Assembly: GCF_018219815.1 (NCBI RefSeq)
Contig: NZ_JADMKU010000004.1
Coordinates: 220,304-284,303, forward strand
Length of the DNA stretch: 64,000 nucleotides
DNA from: Thalassovita aquimarina
GTDB lineage: Bacteria; Pseudomonadota; Alphaproteobacteria; Rhodobacterales; Rhodobacteraceae
Direction of reading: 5' to 3'
Notes under the pieces: generated by a model
What the model was told of the DNA's origin: nothing
Seen by the model: the letters and a program-made list of their open reading frames with translations, nothing else
Database searches by the model: none
Position numbers and translations under genes: made by a program
Shown here: one piece after another, positions 57,071 through 64,000 of the stretch
How the letters are laid out: every line of letters starts with the position of its first letter
Position numbering within the stretch: the stretch's first letter is position 1

Positions 57071-57625
57071 TTATTGTTTCTCGGTCATTTGGAATGCCAG
57101 AGGTCCCCGGCAAAGCAATTCCGGCGAGTGCGGAAAAAGATCCCGATCATAGAGATCTTTTATTGCTTCTAAATTAGGGAAACCATCGTCGGAATATCCC
57201 GCCATTTCATGTGTCAGAGCATCTACCCAAGTCTCTTTATCCCCATCGATGATCCACCAACCCTTTGGCATTTCATCGTGCCTAGCGAGCCCTAAACTCC
57301 GAAATTTTGGTAGTTTTGCCTCAATACGGCTCAGGCGTCGCCTCCCGATCAATCTGATCTCAGGTTCGTCTTTCGCGTATCTAAGCGGAAAATGGATTAC
57401 CATCCGAACAGGCTCATCGCTGCTGAATTTGCTAATGTCGTCAGCCGGCTTGCCCAACTTTCGGGCAAACATCCGCAGGACATGCCCTTGCTTGCCCAAG
57501 TCATGGGTGCAAATGCCATAGCAGTAGAATGATCCAAGATTGATTTCGACAATCTGCCCCACGAGGTCGCTGCCAGACAACCTGCCCGCTCTAAACCATG
57601 ACAAGAATCTCATAACGCCATTCAT
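57071..57625 (-). CDS. Hypothetical protein with Imm26-like N-terminal pattern
   Basis: 184 residues from the ATG at 57625 (ATG 57613 and TTG 57643 are alternatives; none has a clear ribosome site). The segment [20 protein letters not shown] followed by [11 protein letters not shown] resembles the Imm26 immunity family seen with polymorphic toxins, judged by eye only. The composition is visibly more AT-rich than the neighbours. It begins just past the rplP terminator with no room for its own promoter, and no toxin gene is adjacent. It may be an orphan immunity gene or a decaying remnant. Confidence 0.6.
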   Translation of the reverse strand: MNGVMRFLSWFRAGRLSGSDLVGQIVEINLGSFYCYGICTHDLGKQGHVLRMFARKLGKPADDISKFSSDEPVRMVIHFPLRYAKDEPEIRLIGRRRLSRIEAKLPKFRSLGLARHDEMPKGWWIIDGDKETWVDALTHEMAGYSDDGFPNLEAIKDLYDRDLFPHSPELLCRGPLAFQMTEKQ

Positions 57626-57646
57626 CGCATAAGCCGTAACCAAAAC

Positions 57647-57680
57647 AAAACCCCCGCGCGATCTCTCGCGCGGGGGTTTC
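57647..57680 (-). terminator. Intrinsic terminator after rplP
   Basis: CCCCCGCGCGA-TCTC-TCGCGCGGGGG, an 11-bp perfect stem with A/T flanks on both sides (TTTTGTTTTGG on the minus strand). It ends the rplB-to-rplP transcript 38 bp past rplP. Confidence 0.92.
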
Positions 57681-57717
57681 GATTTTTTCGTAGGTCGGGC
57701 TCTCGCCCGGCACCACC

Positions 57718-58131
57718 TTACCAGTCTTCGCGAACGACGACGCGGGTCTTGATCGGAAGCTTCATCGCGGCCAGGCGCAGGGCCTCGCGGGCGATGTCTT
57801 CGTCGACGCCGTCGATCTCGAACATGATCCGGCCCGGCTTGACCTTGGCGGTCCAGCGGTCCACCGAACCTTTACCTTTACCCATACGAACCTCGATCGG
57901 TTTCGCGGTGACCGGCAGGTCGGGGAAGATGCGGATCCAGACGCGGCCCTGACGCTTCATGTGACGGGTCATGGCACGACGTGCGGCTTCGATCTGGCGG
58001 GCGGTGATCCGCTCCGGTTCCACGGCCTTCAGGCCGTAGGTGCCGAAGTTCAGGTCGCTGCCGCCTTTTGCCAGGCCGTGGATCCGGCCTTTGTGCATCT
58101 TGCGGAATTTAGTACGCTTTGGCTGAAGCAT
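57718..58131 (-). CDS. rplP: 50S ribosomal protein L16
   Basis: 137 residues: [40 protein letters not shown] and [20 protein letters not shown]. Last gene of its block; rpmC does not follow, and a strong terminator does. Confidence 0.98.
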   Translation of the reverse strand: MLQPKRTKFRKMHKGRIHGLAKGGSDLNFGTYGLKAVEPERITARQIEAARRAMTRHMKRQGRVWIRIFPDLPVTAKPIEVRMGKGKGSVDRWTAKVKPGRIMFEIDGVDEDIAREALRLAAMKLPIKTRVVVREDW

Positions 58132-58144
58132 ATCTCAGGACTCC

Positions 58145-58858
58145 TTAACGACGGCCGCGCGGCGCAGCACCGCGGGGCGCAGGGCCATCCTGAAGCTCCG
58201 CGGCGCGACGGTCACGAGCCTGCGGGTCGTGTTCCATGATCTCGCCTTTGAAGATCCAGGTTTTGATGCCGATGATGCCATAGGGCGTCGACGCTTCGGC
58301 GTGGGCGTAATCGATGTCCGCACGCAGGGTGTGCAGCGGCACGCGGCCTTCGCGGTACCATTCGGTACGTGCGATTTCGGCACCGCCCAGACGACCGGCG
58401 ACGTTCACCCGGATGCCCAGGGCACCCATGCGCATCGCGTTCTGAACCGAACGCTTCATCGCGCGGCGGAACGAAACCCGGCGTTCCAGCTGCTGGGCGA
58501 TCGATTCCGCCACCAGCTGAGCGTCCAGTTCCGGCTTGCGGACTTCGACGATGTTCAGGTGCAGTTCGCTGTCGGTCATGTTCGCCAGCTTCTTGCGCAG
58601 AACTTCGATATCGGCGCCTTTTTTGCCGATGATCACGCCCGGACGTGCGGTGTGAATGGTCACACGGCACTTCTTGTGCGGACGCTCGATGATCACGCGG
58701 GCCACGCCGGCCTGCTTGCATTCATCCTTGATGAAGTCGCGGATTTTCAGGTCTTCCAGCAGAAGATCACCGTAGTCCTTGGTATCGGCGTACCAGCGGC
58801 TGTCCCAGGTGCGGTTGACCTGAAGACGCATGCCGATCGGATTGACTTTCTGACCCAT
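58145..58858 (-). CDS. rpsC: 30S ribosomal protein S3
   Basis: 237 residues: [23 protein letters not shown], the KH domain [18 protein letters not shown] near residue 75, and [20 protein letters not shown]. Its start overlaps the rplV stop (TAATG). Confidence 0.98.
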   Translation of the reverse strand: MGQKVNPIGMRLQVNRTWDSRWYADTKDYGDLLLEDLKIRDFIKDECKQAGVARVIIERPHKKCRVTIHTARPGVIIGKKGADIEVLRKKLANMTDSELHLNIVEVRKPELDAQLVAESIAQQLERRVSFRRAMKRSVQNAMRMGALGIRVNVAGRLGGAEIARTEWYREGRVPLHTLRADIDYAHAEASTPYGIIGIKTWIFKGEIMEHDPQARDRRAAELQDGPAPRGAAPRGRR

Positions 58859-59238
58859 TAGGCTTGCTCCTCAACTTGACGCACCTTGATGGTGAGCTCC
58901 GAGAACGGCTTGATGATCTTGCCGAAACGACCACGCGCCCGCGGGCGACCGCGCTTCATGGTCAGGTTCTTACCGACATAAGCCTCGGCGACGACCAGTT
59001 CGTCGACGTCCAGGTTATGGTTGTTCTCGGCGTTGGCGATGGCCGACTGCAGGCACTTCTTGACATCCTGCGCGATCCGCTTCTTCGAGAAGGTCAGGTC
59101 GTTCAGAGCCTTGTCAACCTTCTTGCCGCGGATCATTGCGGCGACCAGGTTCAGTTTCTGCGGGCTGGTCCGAAGCATGCGCGTTTTCGCCATTGCTTCG
59201 TTTTCGGCCACGCGGCGGGGGTTCTTTGCCTTGCCCAT
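58858..59238 (-). CDS. rplV: 50S ribosomal protein L22
   Basis: 126 residues: [22 protein letters not shown] near residue 24, [23 protein letters not shown] and the tunnel-lining loop [13 protein letters not shown]. Macrolide-site context, standard length. Confidence 0.98.
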   Translation of the reverse strand: MGKAKNPRRVAENEAMAKTRMLRTSPQKLNLVAAMIRGKKVDKALNDLTFSKKRIAQDVKKCLQSAIANAENNHNLDVDELVVAEAYVGKNLTMKRGRPRARGRFGKIIKPFSELTIKVRQVEEQA

Positions 59239-59241
59239 GGC

Positions 59242-59520
59242 TTACTTCCTTTTCGCTTTCTTGTCGGCAGCATGCCCGTAATAGGTACGGGTCGGCGAAT
59301 ATTCACCGAACTTCTGGCCGATCATGTCCTCGGTCACGTTGACCGGAATGTGCTTCTGGCCGTTGTAGACGGCGAACGTCAGACCCACGAACTGGGGCAG
59401 GATCGTCGAACGACGCGACCAGATTTTGATGACTTCATTGCGCCCCGATTCACGGGCTGCTTCGGCTTTCTTAAGCACGTAAGCATCCACGAAGGGGCCT
59501 TTCCATACAGAACGCGCCAT
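59242..59520 (-). CDS. rpsS: 30S ribosomal protein S19
   Basis: 92 residues: [44 protein letters not shown] and [21 protein letters not shown]. Confidence 0.98.
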   Translation of the reverse strand: MARSVWKGPFVDAYVLKKAEAARESGRNEVIKIWSRRSTILPQFVGLTFAVYNGQKHIPVNVTEDMIGQKFGEYSPTRTYYGHAADKKAKRK

Positions 59521-59523
59521 GTC

Positions 59524-60366
59524 TTACCGGCCCTTCTTCTTGGCGTGACGCGAGCGGATGATCAGCTTCTGCGACGCCTTGTTGGTGTTACGGGTACGCT
59601 TACCCTTGGTCGGCTTGCCCCAAGGGGTAACCGGGTGACGGCCACCCGAAGTCCGGCCCTCACCACCACCATGGGGGTGGTCGATCGGGTTCATGACGAC
59701 ACCGCGGACGCTCGGGCGGATGCCCTTGTGGCGCATGCGGCCGGCTTTACCGAAGTTCTGGTTGCTGTTGTCGGGGTTCGACACGGCACCGACGGTCGCC
59801 AGGCATTCCTGACGCACCAGGCGCAGTTCGCCCGAGCTCAGGCGGATCTGGGCGTAGCCGCCGTCACGACCGACGAACTGGGCATAGGTGCCTGCCGCGC
59901 GGGCGATCTGGCCGCCTTTGCCGGGCTTCAGTTCGATGTTGTGAACGATGGTACCGATCGGCATGCCCGAGAACGGCATGGTGTTGCCCGGCTTGATGTC
60001 GGCCTTTGCCGACGCGATCACGGTGTCGCCGATCGCCAGACGCTGCGGGGCCAGGATATAGGCCTGCTCGCCGTCTTCGTATTTGATCAGCGCGATGAAC
60101 GCGGTGCGGTTGGGGTCGTATTCGATCCGCTCAACGGTGGCGGCGATATCGAATTTCTTACGCTTGAAGTCGACGATACGATAAAGGCGCTTTGCCCCGC
60201 CGCCCTTGCGGCGCATCGTGATCCGTCCGGTGTTGTTACGGCCGCCGTTCTTGGTCAGACCCTCAGTGAGGGATTTGACCGGACGCCCTTTCCACAGCTC
60301 CGAACGGTCGATCAGTACCAGCCCACGCTGGCCCGGCGTCGTCGGTTTATACGACTTGAGTGCCAT
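59524..60366 (-). CDS. rplB: 50S ribosomal protein L2
   Basis: 280 residues: [42 protein letters not shown] and the C-terminal [22 protein letters not shown] (peptidyl transferase-proximal His region). It heads its block: its usual upstream neighbour rplW is 1.3 kb away beyond a terminator. Confidence 0.99.
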   Translation of the reverse strand: MALKSYKPTTPGQRGLVLIDRSELWKGRPVKSLTEGLTKNGGRNNTGRITMRRKGGGAKRLYRIVDFKRKKFDIAATVERIEYDPNRTAFIALIKYEDGEQAYILAPQRLAIGDTVIASAKADIKPGNTMPFSGMPIGTIVHNIELKPGKGGQIARAAGTYAQFVGRDGGYAQIRLSSGELRLVRQECLATVGAVSNPDNSNQNFGKAGRMRHKGIRPSVRGVVMNPIDHPHGGGEGRTSGGRHPVTPWGKPTKGKRTRNTNKASQKLIIRSRHAKKKGR

Positions 60367-60607
60367 GCTTTCTGTCTTCCGTTTTGTGAGGCAAGCCTGC
60401 GCCTACCCTGGTTATAGCCCCCCGCCCGGTTGTTTCCGAAGGAAACGCCCTACTAGGGTGGCCAACTTAAGAGGGCCCCGAAGGTCCCAGATTCCAAAAT
60501 CAACAGGCCCCGGAACGAATCCGAGGCCACGCGATTGGGGCGATGTAGCAGGGTTGTTGGGGGGAGTCTATAGCGAAGGCAAAGAAATAAGGGGAACGAC
60601 TGCGCCC

Positions 60608-60961
60608 TCAGAAGCCGGCGCGCGCCAAGTCCAGCGCAACAGCCAACTTGATCCGCGAAATCTTGGATAGAGACCGTTCATAGCGATCCAGCGTCACCCG
60701 ACTTAGCTCGATCTCAGCAAGTTGCTTGAAAGTATGCGGGACCTCCAGATGCACAACAATGTCGTCGTCTACAAGCACATCGATGATCTCCTCCCCCTGC
60801 TCAGGAATCCAATTGAGAATGTGAGCGGTTCGCACATTTGGGAACTCCATGCGAATTCGTTTGAGAACATTCGTACCGCGTTCATTTTCCGAAAAGTACT
60901 TGCTGCCAGATATCAACTCTCTGCGAAAATCTTCTTCAGCTTTGCTTCCAATGAGCTTCAC
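60608..60961 (-). CDS. Hypothetical small acidic protein, possible orphan immunity protein
   Basis: 117 residues from a GTG at 60961 with AAAGGG 8 bases upstream. I do not recognise the family. Visible: FPNVRTAHILNWIPEQGEEIID, VLVDDDIVVHLEVPH and a C-terminal helical region. It is soluble, acidic and AT-rich compared with rplB. The GTG overlaps the stop of a short upstream frame (TAGTG), the arrangement seen when an immunity gene follows a toxin C-terminus. It lies in the rplW/rplB gap, on the same strand. Confidence 0.55.
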   Translation of the reverse strand: MKLIGSKAEEDFRRELISGSKYFSENERGTNVLKRIRMEFPNVRTAHILNWIPEQGEEIIDVLVDDDIVVHLEVPHTFKQLAEIELSRVTLDRYERSLSKISRIKLAVALDLARAGF

Positions 60962-61119
60962 TAATTCACCCTTTCCAAGGCCCGGTTCCAGTCGTCGAAG
61001 CTATCCATTTCCAAAATCACCGTCACATGGAGCGCTTCGCTGATGCGCGGCACTCTGGCAGCCGCTGTTCGCGCGGGGGCAAAACCACACGGTAGGGTAT
61101 GCGCAAGCACACTCCCCAT
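60961..61119 (-). pseudogene. Short open frame overlapping the hypothetical gene, probable remnant
   Basis: A 52-codon ATG frame ending in MDSFDDWNRALERVN, whose TAG overlaps the next GTG. The 3' half reads like real protein; the 5' half is the translation of a REP-like hairpin (61091-61118). I therefore read it as the 3' remnant of a lost gene, perhaps a toxin C-terminus. Confidence 0.3.
61091..61118. repeat. Degenerate REP-like hairpin
   Basis: Begins GGTAGGGTATGCGCAAGC and can pair, with wobble, around TTG on the minus strand (GTGTGC/GCGCAT). It shares GTAGGGT with the element at 56977. Confidence 0.4.
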
Positions 61120-61135
61120 GGGGCGTTACTGACGG

Positions 61136-61396
61136 CTATTCACCGAACAACGACATATCCGTCAGCGACAGATTTACTTTTGCTCGTTCTCGTATTTGAC
61201 AGAACTGCTCATCCGTCAAATTTACTGCTGATTTTGAAAAGAACGAAAAAATCAGTTGCCCGTCACCTGACAGGATCACGTGTAGAAAATCCCCGACGCT
61301 GTCCTCGGATACTTCTAGAACCGAGCTATCCCCCTCTGCAGGGTAAAGCATTTCGAATTTCAATTCACCGAGCAGGTTCTTGTCATACTCAAACAA
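61136..61396 (-). CDS. Hypothetical small acidic protein, possible orphan immunity protein
   Basis: About 86 residues from a TTG at 61396 (GGGGAG lies 7 bases upstream); a frame from TTG 61411 or the ATG near residue 15 is also possible. Not recognised. Acidic and soluble, with LEVSEDSVGDFLHVILSG and NLTDEQFCQIRERAKVNLSL. AT-rich. Its 5' end overlaps by 8 bases an open but ATG-less frame ending GEMEFV, again suggesting the tail of a lost upstream partner. It may be degraded. Confidence 0.45.
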   Translation of the reverse strand: MFEYDKNLLGELKFEMLYPAEGDSSVLEVSEDSVGDFLHVILSGDGQLIFSFFSKSAVNLTDEQFCQIRERAKVNLSLTDMSLFGE

Positions 61397-61605
61397 ATTC
61401 CATCTCCCCAAGCAGACTGAAAGCCTTTAGCCGCGACGTAGTCCCCGCAGAAATTACACTTGTGAAGTCCACGTCATTTTTCTCGGCTTTATGTTCAATA
61501 GTCCGGACACATTAGAGTATTATCTGCATCCCTGCATTCACTCGATGGCTTTATATTAAATCAATCGTATCGGATCAGTTGTGTCCAAACCAACATCTAT
61601 CTCCA

Positions 61606-61635
61606 AACAAAAAAACCCCCGCCTTTCGGCGGGGG
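61606..61635 (-). terminator. Intrinsic terminator after rplW
   Basis: CCCCCGCC-TTTC-GGCGGGGG, followed on the minus strand by a run of seven T, then GTTTGG. It ends the rpsJ-to-rplW transcript 29 bp past rplW. Confidence 0.92.
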
Positions 61636-61663
61636 CTTTCATGTCTTCGATCAGGCAATCCGA

Positions 61664-61960
61664 TCAGAGGCCGGTCGACACGTCGATCGTGTTGCCCTCT
61701 GCGAGGGTCACATAGGCCTTCTTGACGTCCTTGCGCTTGCCCAGGGTGCCCCGGAAGCGCTTGGTCTTGCCCTTGGTGATGGTGGTGTTCACCGCCTTCA
61801 CCTTGACCCCGAACAGAGACTCGACGGCCTCTTTGATCTGGGGTTTGTTGGCATCGATCGCGACCTCGAACACGACAGCACCGTTTTCCGAAGCCATGGT
61901 GGCTTTCTCGGTGATGACCGGCTTGCGGATCACGTCATAGAGTTCTGCTTTGGTGGTCAT
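61664..61960 (-). CDS. rplW: 50S ribosomal protein L23
   Basis: 98 residues: [42 protein letters not shown] and [21 protein letters not shown]. Overlaps rplD by 4 bases (ATGA). It sits at the tunnel exit and binds SRP and trigger factor. Confidence 0.98.
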   Translation of the reverse strand: MTTKAELYDVIRKPVITEKATMASENGAVVFEVAIDANKPQIKEAVESLFGVKVKAVNTTITKGKTKRFRGTLGKRKDVKKAYVTLAEGNTIDVSTGL

Positions 61961-62574
61961 TTCAGACGAGCCTCCAGAGCTTCGACAGCCGCCTTGGTGA
62001 GCACCAGGGTGTCACGCTTGAGGATGTCATAGACGTTTGCGCCCATCGACGGCAGGATATCCAGGCCTTCGATGTTGCGGGCTGCTTGGGCGAAACCTTC
62101 ATTGACGGTGGCACCGTCGATGATCAGAGCGCGCTTCCAGCCCAGGTTCTTCACCTGCTTGGCCAGGGCTGCGGTCTTGCCTTCGGCTTCGGCGTTCTCG
62201 ATCACGACCAGTTCACCGGCTTTCGCCTTGGCGGACAGAGCGTGCTTCAGGCCCAGCTTGCGGAACTTCTTGGTCAGGTCATGACCGTGGCTGCGCGGGG
62301 TCGGGCCCTTGTAGATACCACCTTTGCGGAAGATCGGCGCGTTACGGTCACCGTGGCGTGCGCCGCCGGTGCCCTTCTGGCGATAGATCTTCTTGGTCGA
62401 ATAGCTGGTTTCCGAGCGGGTCTTGACCTTGTGGGTGCCGGCCTGCGCGTTGTTACGCTGCCAGCGGACCACGCGGTGCAGGATGTCGGCGCGGGGTTCC
62501 AGGCCGAACAGGTCGTCGGACAGGTCCACCGAACCGGCTTTGCCGCCGTCCAGTTTGATCACATCAAGTTTCAT
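61957..62574 (-). CDS. rplD: 50S ribosomal protein L4
   Basis: 205 residues: [21 protein letters not shown] near residue 65 and [21 protein letters not shown] near 90. Overlaps both neighbours by 4 bases. In E. coli L4 represses the S10 operon; no matching leader was identified here. Confidence 0.98.
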   Translation of the reverse strand: MKLDVIKLDGGKAGSVDLSDDLFGLEPRADILHRVVRWQRNNAQAGTHKVKTRSETSYSTKKIYRQKGTGGARHGDRNAPIFRKGGIYKGPTPRSHGHDLTKKFRKLGLKHALSAKAKAGELVVIENAEAEGKTAALAKQVKNLGWKRALIIDGATVNEGFAQAARNIEGLDILPSMGANVYDILKRDTLVLTKAAVEALEARLK

Positions 62575-63296
62575 TCTTCACCCCCTTCGGCAGGAGCTTC
62601 CGCGGCGGGCGCCTCGGTTGCAGCCGATTTCAGGGCCGCCGGGAACGGAACGTTCTCGGGCAGCTTCTTCTTCACGGCGTCTTTGATGGTGACCCAGCCG
62701 CCCTTGGAACCGGGAACCGCGCCCTTGACCATGATCAGGCCACGGTCGGCATCGGTTTTCACGACTTCCAGGTTCTGCGTGGTCACGCGGACGGCACCCA
62801 TGTGGCCTGCCATCTTCTTGCCCTTGAACACCTTGCCCGGGTCCTGACACTGACCGGTCGAACCGTGCGAACGGTGGCTGATCGACACGCCGTGCGTGGC
62901 GCGCAGGCCGCCGAAGTTGTGCCGCTTCATGGCACCGGCGAAGCCTTTACCGATCGAAGTACCGGCGACGTCGACTTTCTGACCGGCAACGTAGTGCTCG
63001 GCGGAAATCTCGGCGCCAACCTCGATCAGGTTGTCTTCGGACACGCGGAATTCGGCCAGCTTACGCTTGGGCTCGACCTTGGCAGCGGCGAAAACGCCGC
63101 GCATGGCCTTGCTGGTCCGCTTTGCCTTGGCGGAACCGGCGCCCAGCTGAACGGCGGTGTAGCCGTGCTGTTCGGCGGTGCGCTGCGAAACGACCTGCAG
63201 GTTTTCCAGTTGAAGAACGGTCACAGGGATCTGCTTGCCGTCTTCCATGAACAGGCGGGTCATTCCCACCTTCTTAGCGATAACACCAGAGCGCAT
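62571..63296 (-). CDS. rplC: 50S ribosomal protein L3
   Basis: 241 residues: [45 protein letters not shown] near residue 125 and [18 protein letters not shown]. An Ala/Glu-rich C-terminal extension of about 25 residues is typical of this group. Confidence 0.98.
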   Translation of the reverse strand: MRSGVIAKKVGMTRLFMEDGKQIPVTVLQLENLQVVSQRTAEQHGYTAVQLGAGSAKAKRTSKAMRGVFAAAKVEPKRKLAEFRVSEDNLIEVGAEISAEHYVAGQKVDVAGTSIGKGFAGAMKRHNFGGLRATHGVSISHRSHGSTGQCQDPGKVFKGKKMAGHMGAVRVTTQNLEVVKTDADRGLIMVKGAVPGSKGGWVTIKDAVKKKLPENVPFPAALKSAATEAPAAEAPAEGGEE

Positions 63297-63314
63297 CTCA
63301 AATACCCTCCGATC

Positions 63315-63629
63315 TTAGGACTGCAGCTTGATCTCGACGTCCACGCCAGCCGCGAGGTCGAGCTTCATCAGCGCGTCCACGGTCTGGGGGGTCGGATCAA
63401 CGATGTCGAGCAGACGCTTGTGCGTGCGGATCTCGAACTGGTCGCGGGATTTCTTGTCGATGTGAGGGCCACGCAGAACGGTGAACTTCTCAATCTTGTT
63501 CGGCAGCGGGATCGGGCCACGGACATTCGCGCCGGTGCGCTTCGCCGTGTTGACGATTTCCTGGGTGCTGGCATCCAGTACCCGGTAATCGAATGCCTTC
63601 AGCCGAATACGAATATTTTGGCTTTGCAT
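63315..63629 (-). CDS. rpsJ: 30S ribosomal protein S10
   Basis: 104 residues from the ATG at 63629: [42 protein letters not shown] and [16 protein letters not shown]. It heads the S10 block behind its own promoter, downstream of tuf and its terminator. Confidence 0.99.
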   Translation of the reverse strand: MQSQNIRIRLKAFDYRVLDASTQEIVNTAKRTGANVRGPIPLPNKIEKFTVLRGPHIDKKSRDQFEIRTHKRLLDIVDPTPQTVDALMKLDLAAGVDVEIKLQS

Positions 63630-63750
63630 TATGTCAGCCTTTATCTTCAGGCGTTGGGGTTGAGAGGAGGACAGGCGCTCATCGCTCACCCTCATCGAAC
63701 CCAAAAGGCGGGAATCACCCCGCCTTGACGTTCACGTATAGAACTCGCGC

Positions 63751-63779
63751 TCCATACAGGGGCAAAGAGCGTGTGGCAA
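63751..63779 (-). promoter_or_regulatory. Promoter of the rpsJ block
   Basis: Minus strand TTGCCA (63774-63779), exactly 17 bp, TATGGA (63751-63756), about 120 bp upstream of rpsJ. The -35 hexamer and spacing equal those of the rpmC promoter. The rest of the 63630-63925 gap shows nothing else. Confidence 0.55.
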
Positions 63780-63925
63780 GGGATAAGTCGTTCGCGGCGG
63801 GACAATCTGTGCAGCGCCAACGAAAAAGGACCCCATGGGCGCGTCCGCGCGCGCGTGTATCGTTCTAAAGATTCGCCGGATGCCCCGAATTCCTCGCATA
63901 GGACACGGGCGATTACACAAAAGAA

Positions 63926-63950
63926 AAGGGCCGCCCATTGGGCGGCCCTT
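63926..63950 (-). terminator. Intrinsic terminator after tuf
   Basis: AAGGGCCGCCC-ATT-GGGCGGCCCTT, an 11-bp perfect stem; the minus strand continues TTCTTTTGTG. Confidence 0.9.
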
Positions 63951-63973
63951 CGGTATTCAGATCAGCGAGTGGA

Positions 63974-64000
63974 TCACGCGATGATTTTCGACACGACGCC
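63974..64000 (-). CDS. tuf: Elongation factor Tu, C-terminal end only
   Basis: The last nine codons on the minus strand read GVVSKIIA then TGA, the invariant EF-Tu C-terminus (family: GxVxKII). The position upstream of rpsJ is the canonical one. The rest lies beyond the window edge. Confidence 0.85.
   Translation of the reverse strand, partial: GVVSKIIA

Noticed and set aside
61412..61605. Possible insertion-sequence end near the inverted GTGTCC / GGACAC words
   Set aside because: The words are short and unpaired with a transposase or target duplication; no IS can be supported.
1..64000. CRISPR array, prophage or known defence island
   Set aside because: No regularly spaced repeats, phage structural genes, integrase or restriction genes were seen on either strand.

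Overview
This 64 kb window is GC-rich chromosomal DNA from an alphaproteobacterium, most likely Rhodobacterales (Roseobacter group). The evidence is the gene content and order: rpmH-rnpA-yidD with yidC-MOSC-yihA-argB nearby, divergent hemC/hemE, a bztABCD amino-acid transporter, an ATP12-type chaperone, and an rpsM-rpsK-rpoA-rplQ unit that lacks rpsD. No database search was possible, so names rest on protein motifs, lengths and context.

Layout. 1-5.1 kb: the end of an aromatic meta-cleavage operon (type I homoprotocatechuate dioxygenase, FAH-family enzyme, HpaH hydratase, GlcD-type FAD oxidase, PhzS-like flavin monooxygenase). 5.2-7.2 kb: an SbtA-family bicarbonate permease with a divergent LysR regulator. 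7.4-9.5 kb: hemC and hemE. 9.5-14.6 kb: a PAS histidine kinase with its response regulator, tRNA-Arg(ACG) and a HAMP histidine kinase. 14.6-16.8 kb: a flavoprotein disulfide reductase relative with a TVP38 membrane protein. 17-27 kb: rpmH-rnpA-yidD, then a DUF2202 gene, ttcA and an EAL protein, then yidC-MOSC-yihA, an SDR and argB. 27-30.7 kb: sterol-desaturase-like protein, ferredoxin-like protein, SixA phosphatase, EamA exporter and a divergent MarR regulator with palindromic operators. 30.7-35.3 kb: bztABCD. 35.5-41.1 kb: a tightly packed minus-strand group, degP-rarA-crcB-rluC-HAD-atp12.

41.2-64 kb: the tuf-S10-spc-alpha ribosomal protein cluster, all on the minus strand. Its genes keep the canonical order, but the cluster is cut into blocks: rpsJ-rplC-rplD-rplW; rplB-rpsS-rplV-rpsC-rplP; rpmC-to-rpmD; rplO-secY-adk; rpsM-rpsK-rpoA-rplQ. 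Each block ends in a strong intrinsic terminator, except that the one after adk has a long loop. Four blocks have a recognisable or possible promoter. Three junctions hold unrelated cargo: small AT-rich ORFs between rplW and rplB; a chemoreceptor, a TIGR02466 protein and an Imm26-like ORF between rplP and rpmC; and a histidine kinase plus a secreted GH128-like hydrolase between rpmD and rplO. This broken, re-promoted ribosomal cluster with immunity-like ORFs and REP-like hairpins in its gaps is the most unusual feature of the window. I found no CRISPR array, intact insertion sequence, prophage or rRNA.
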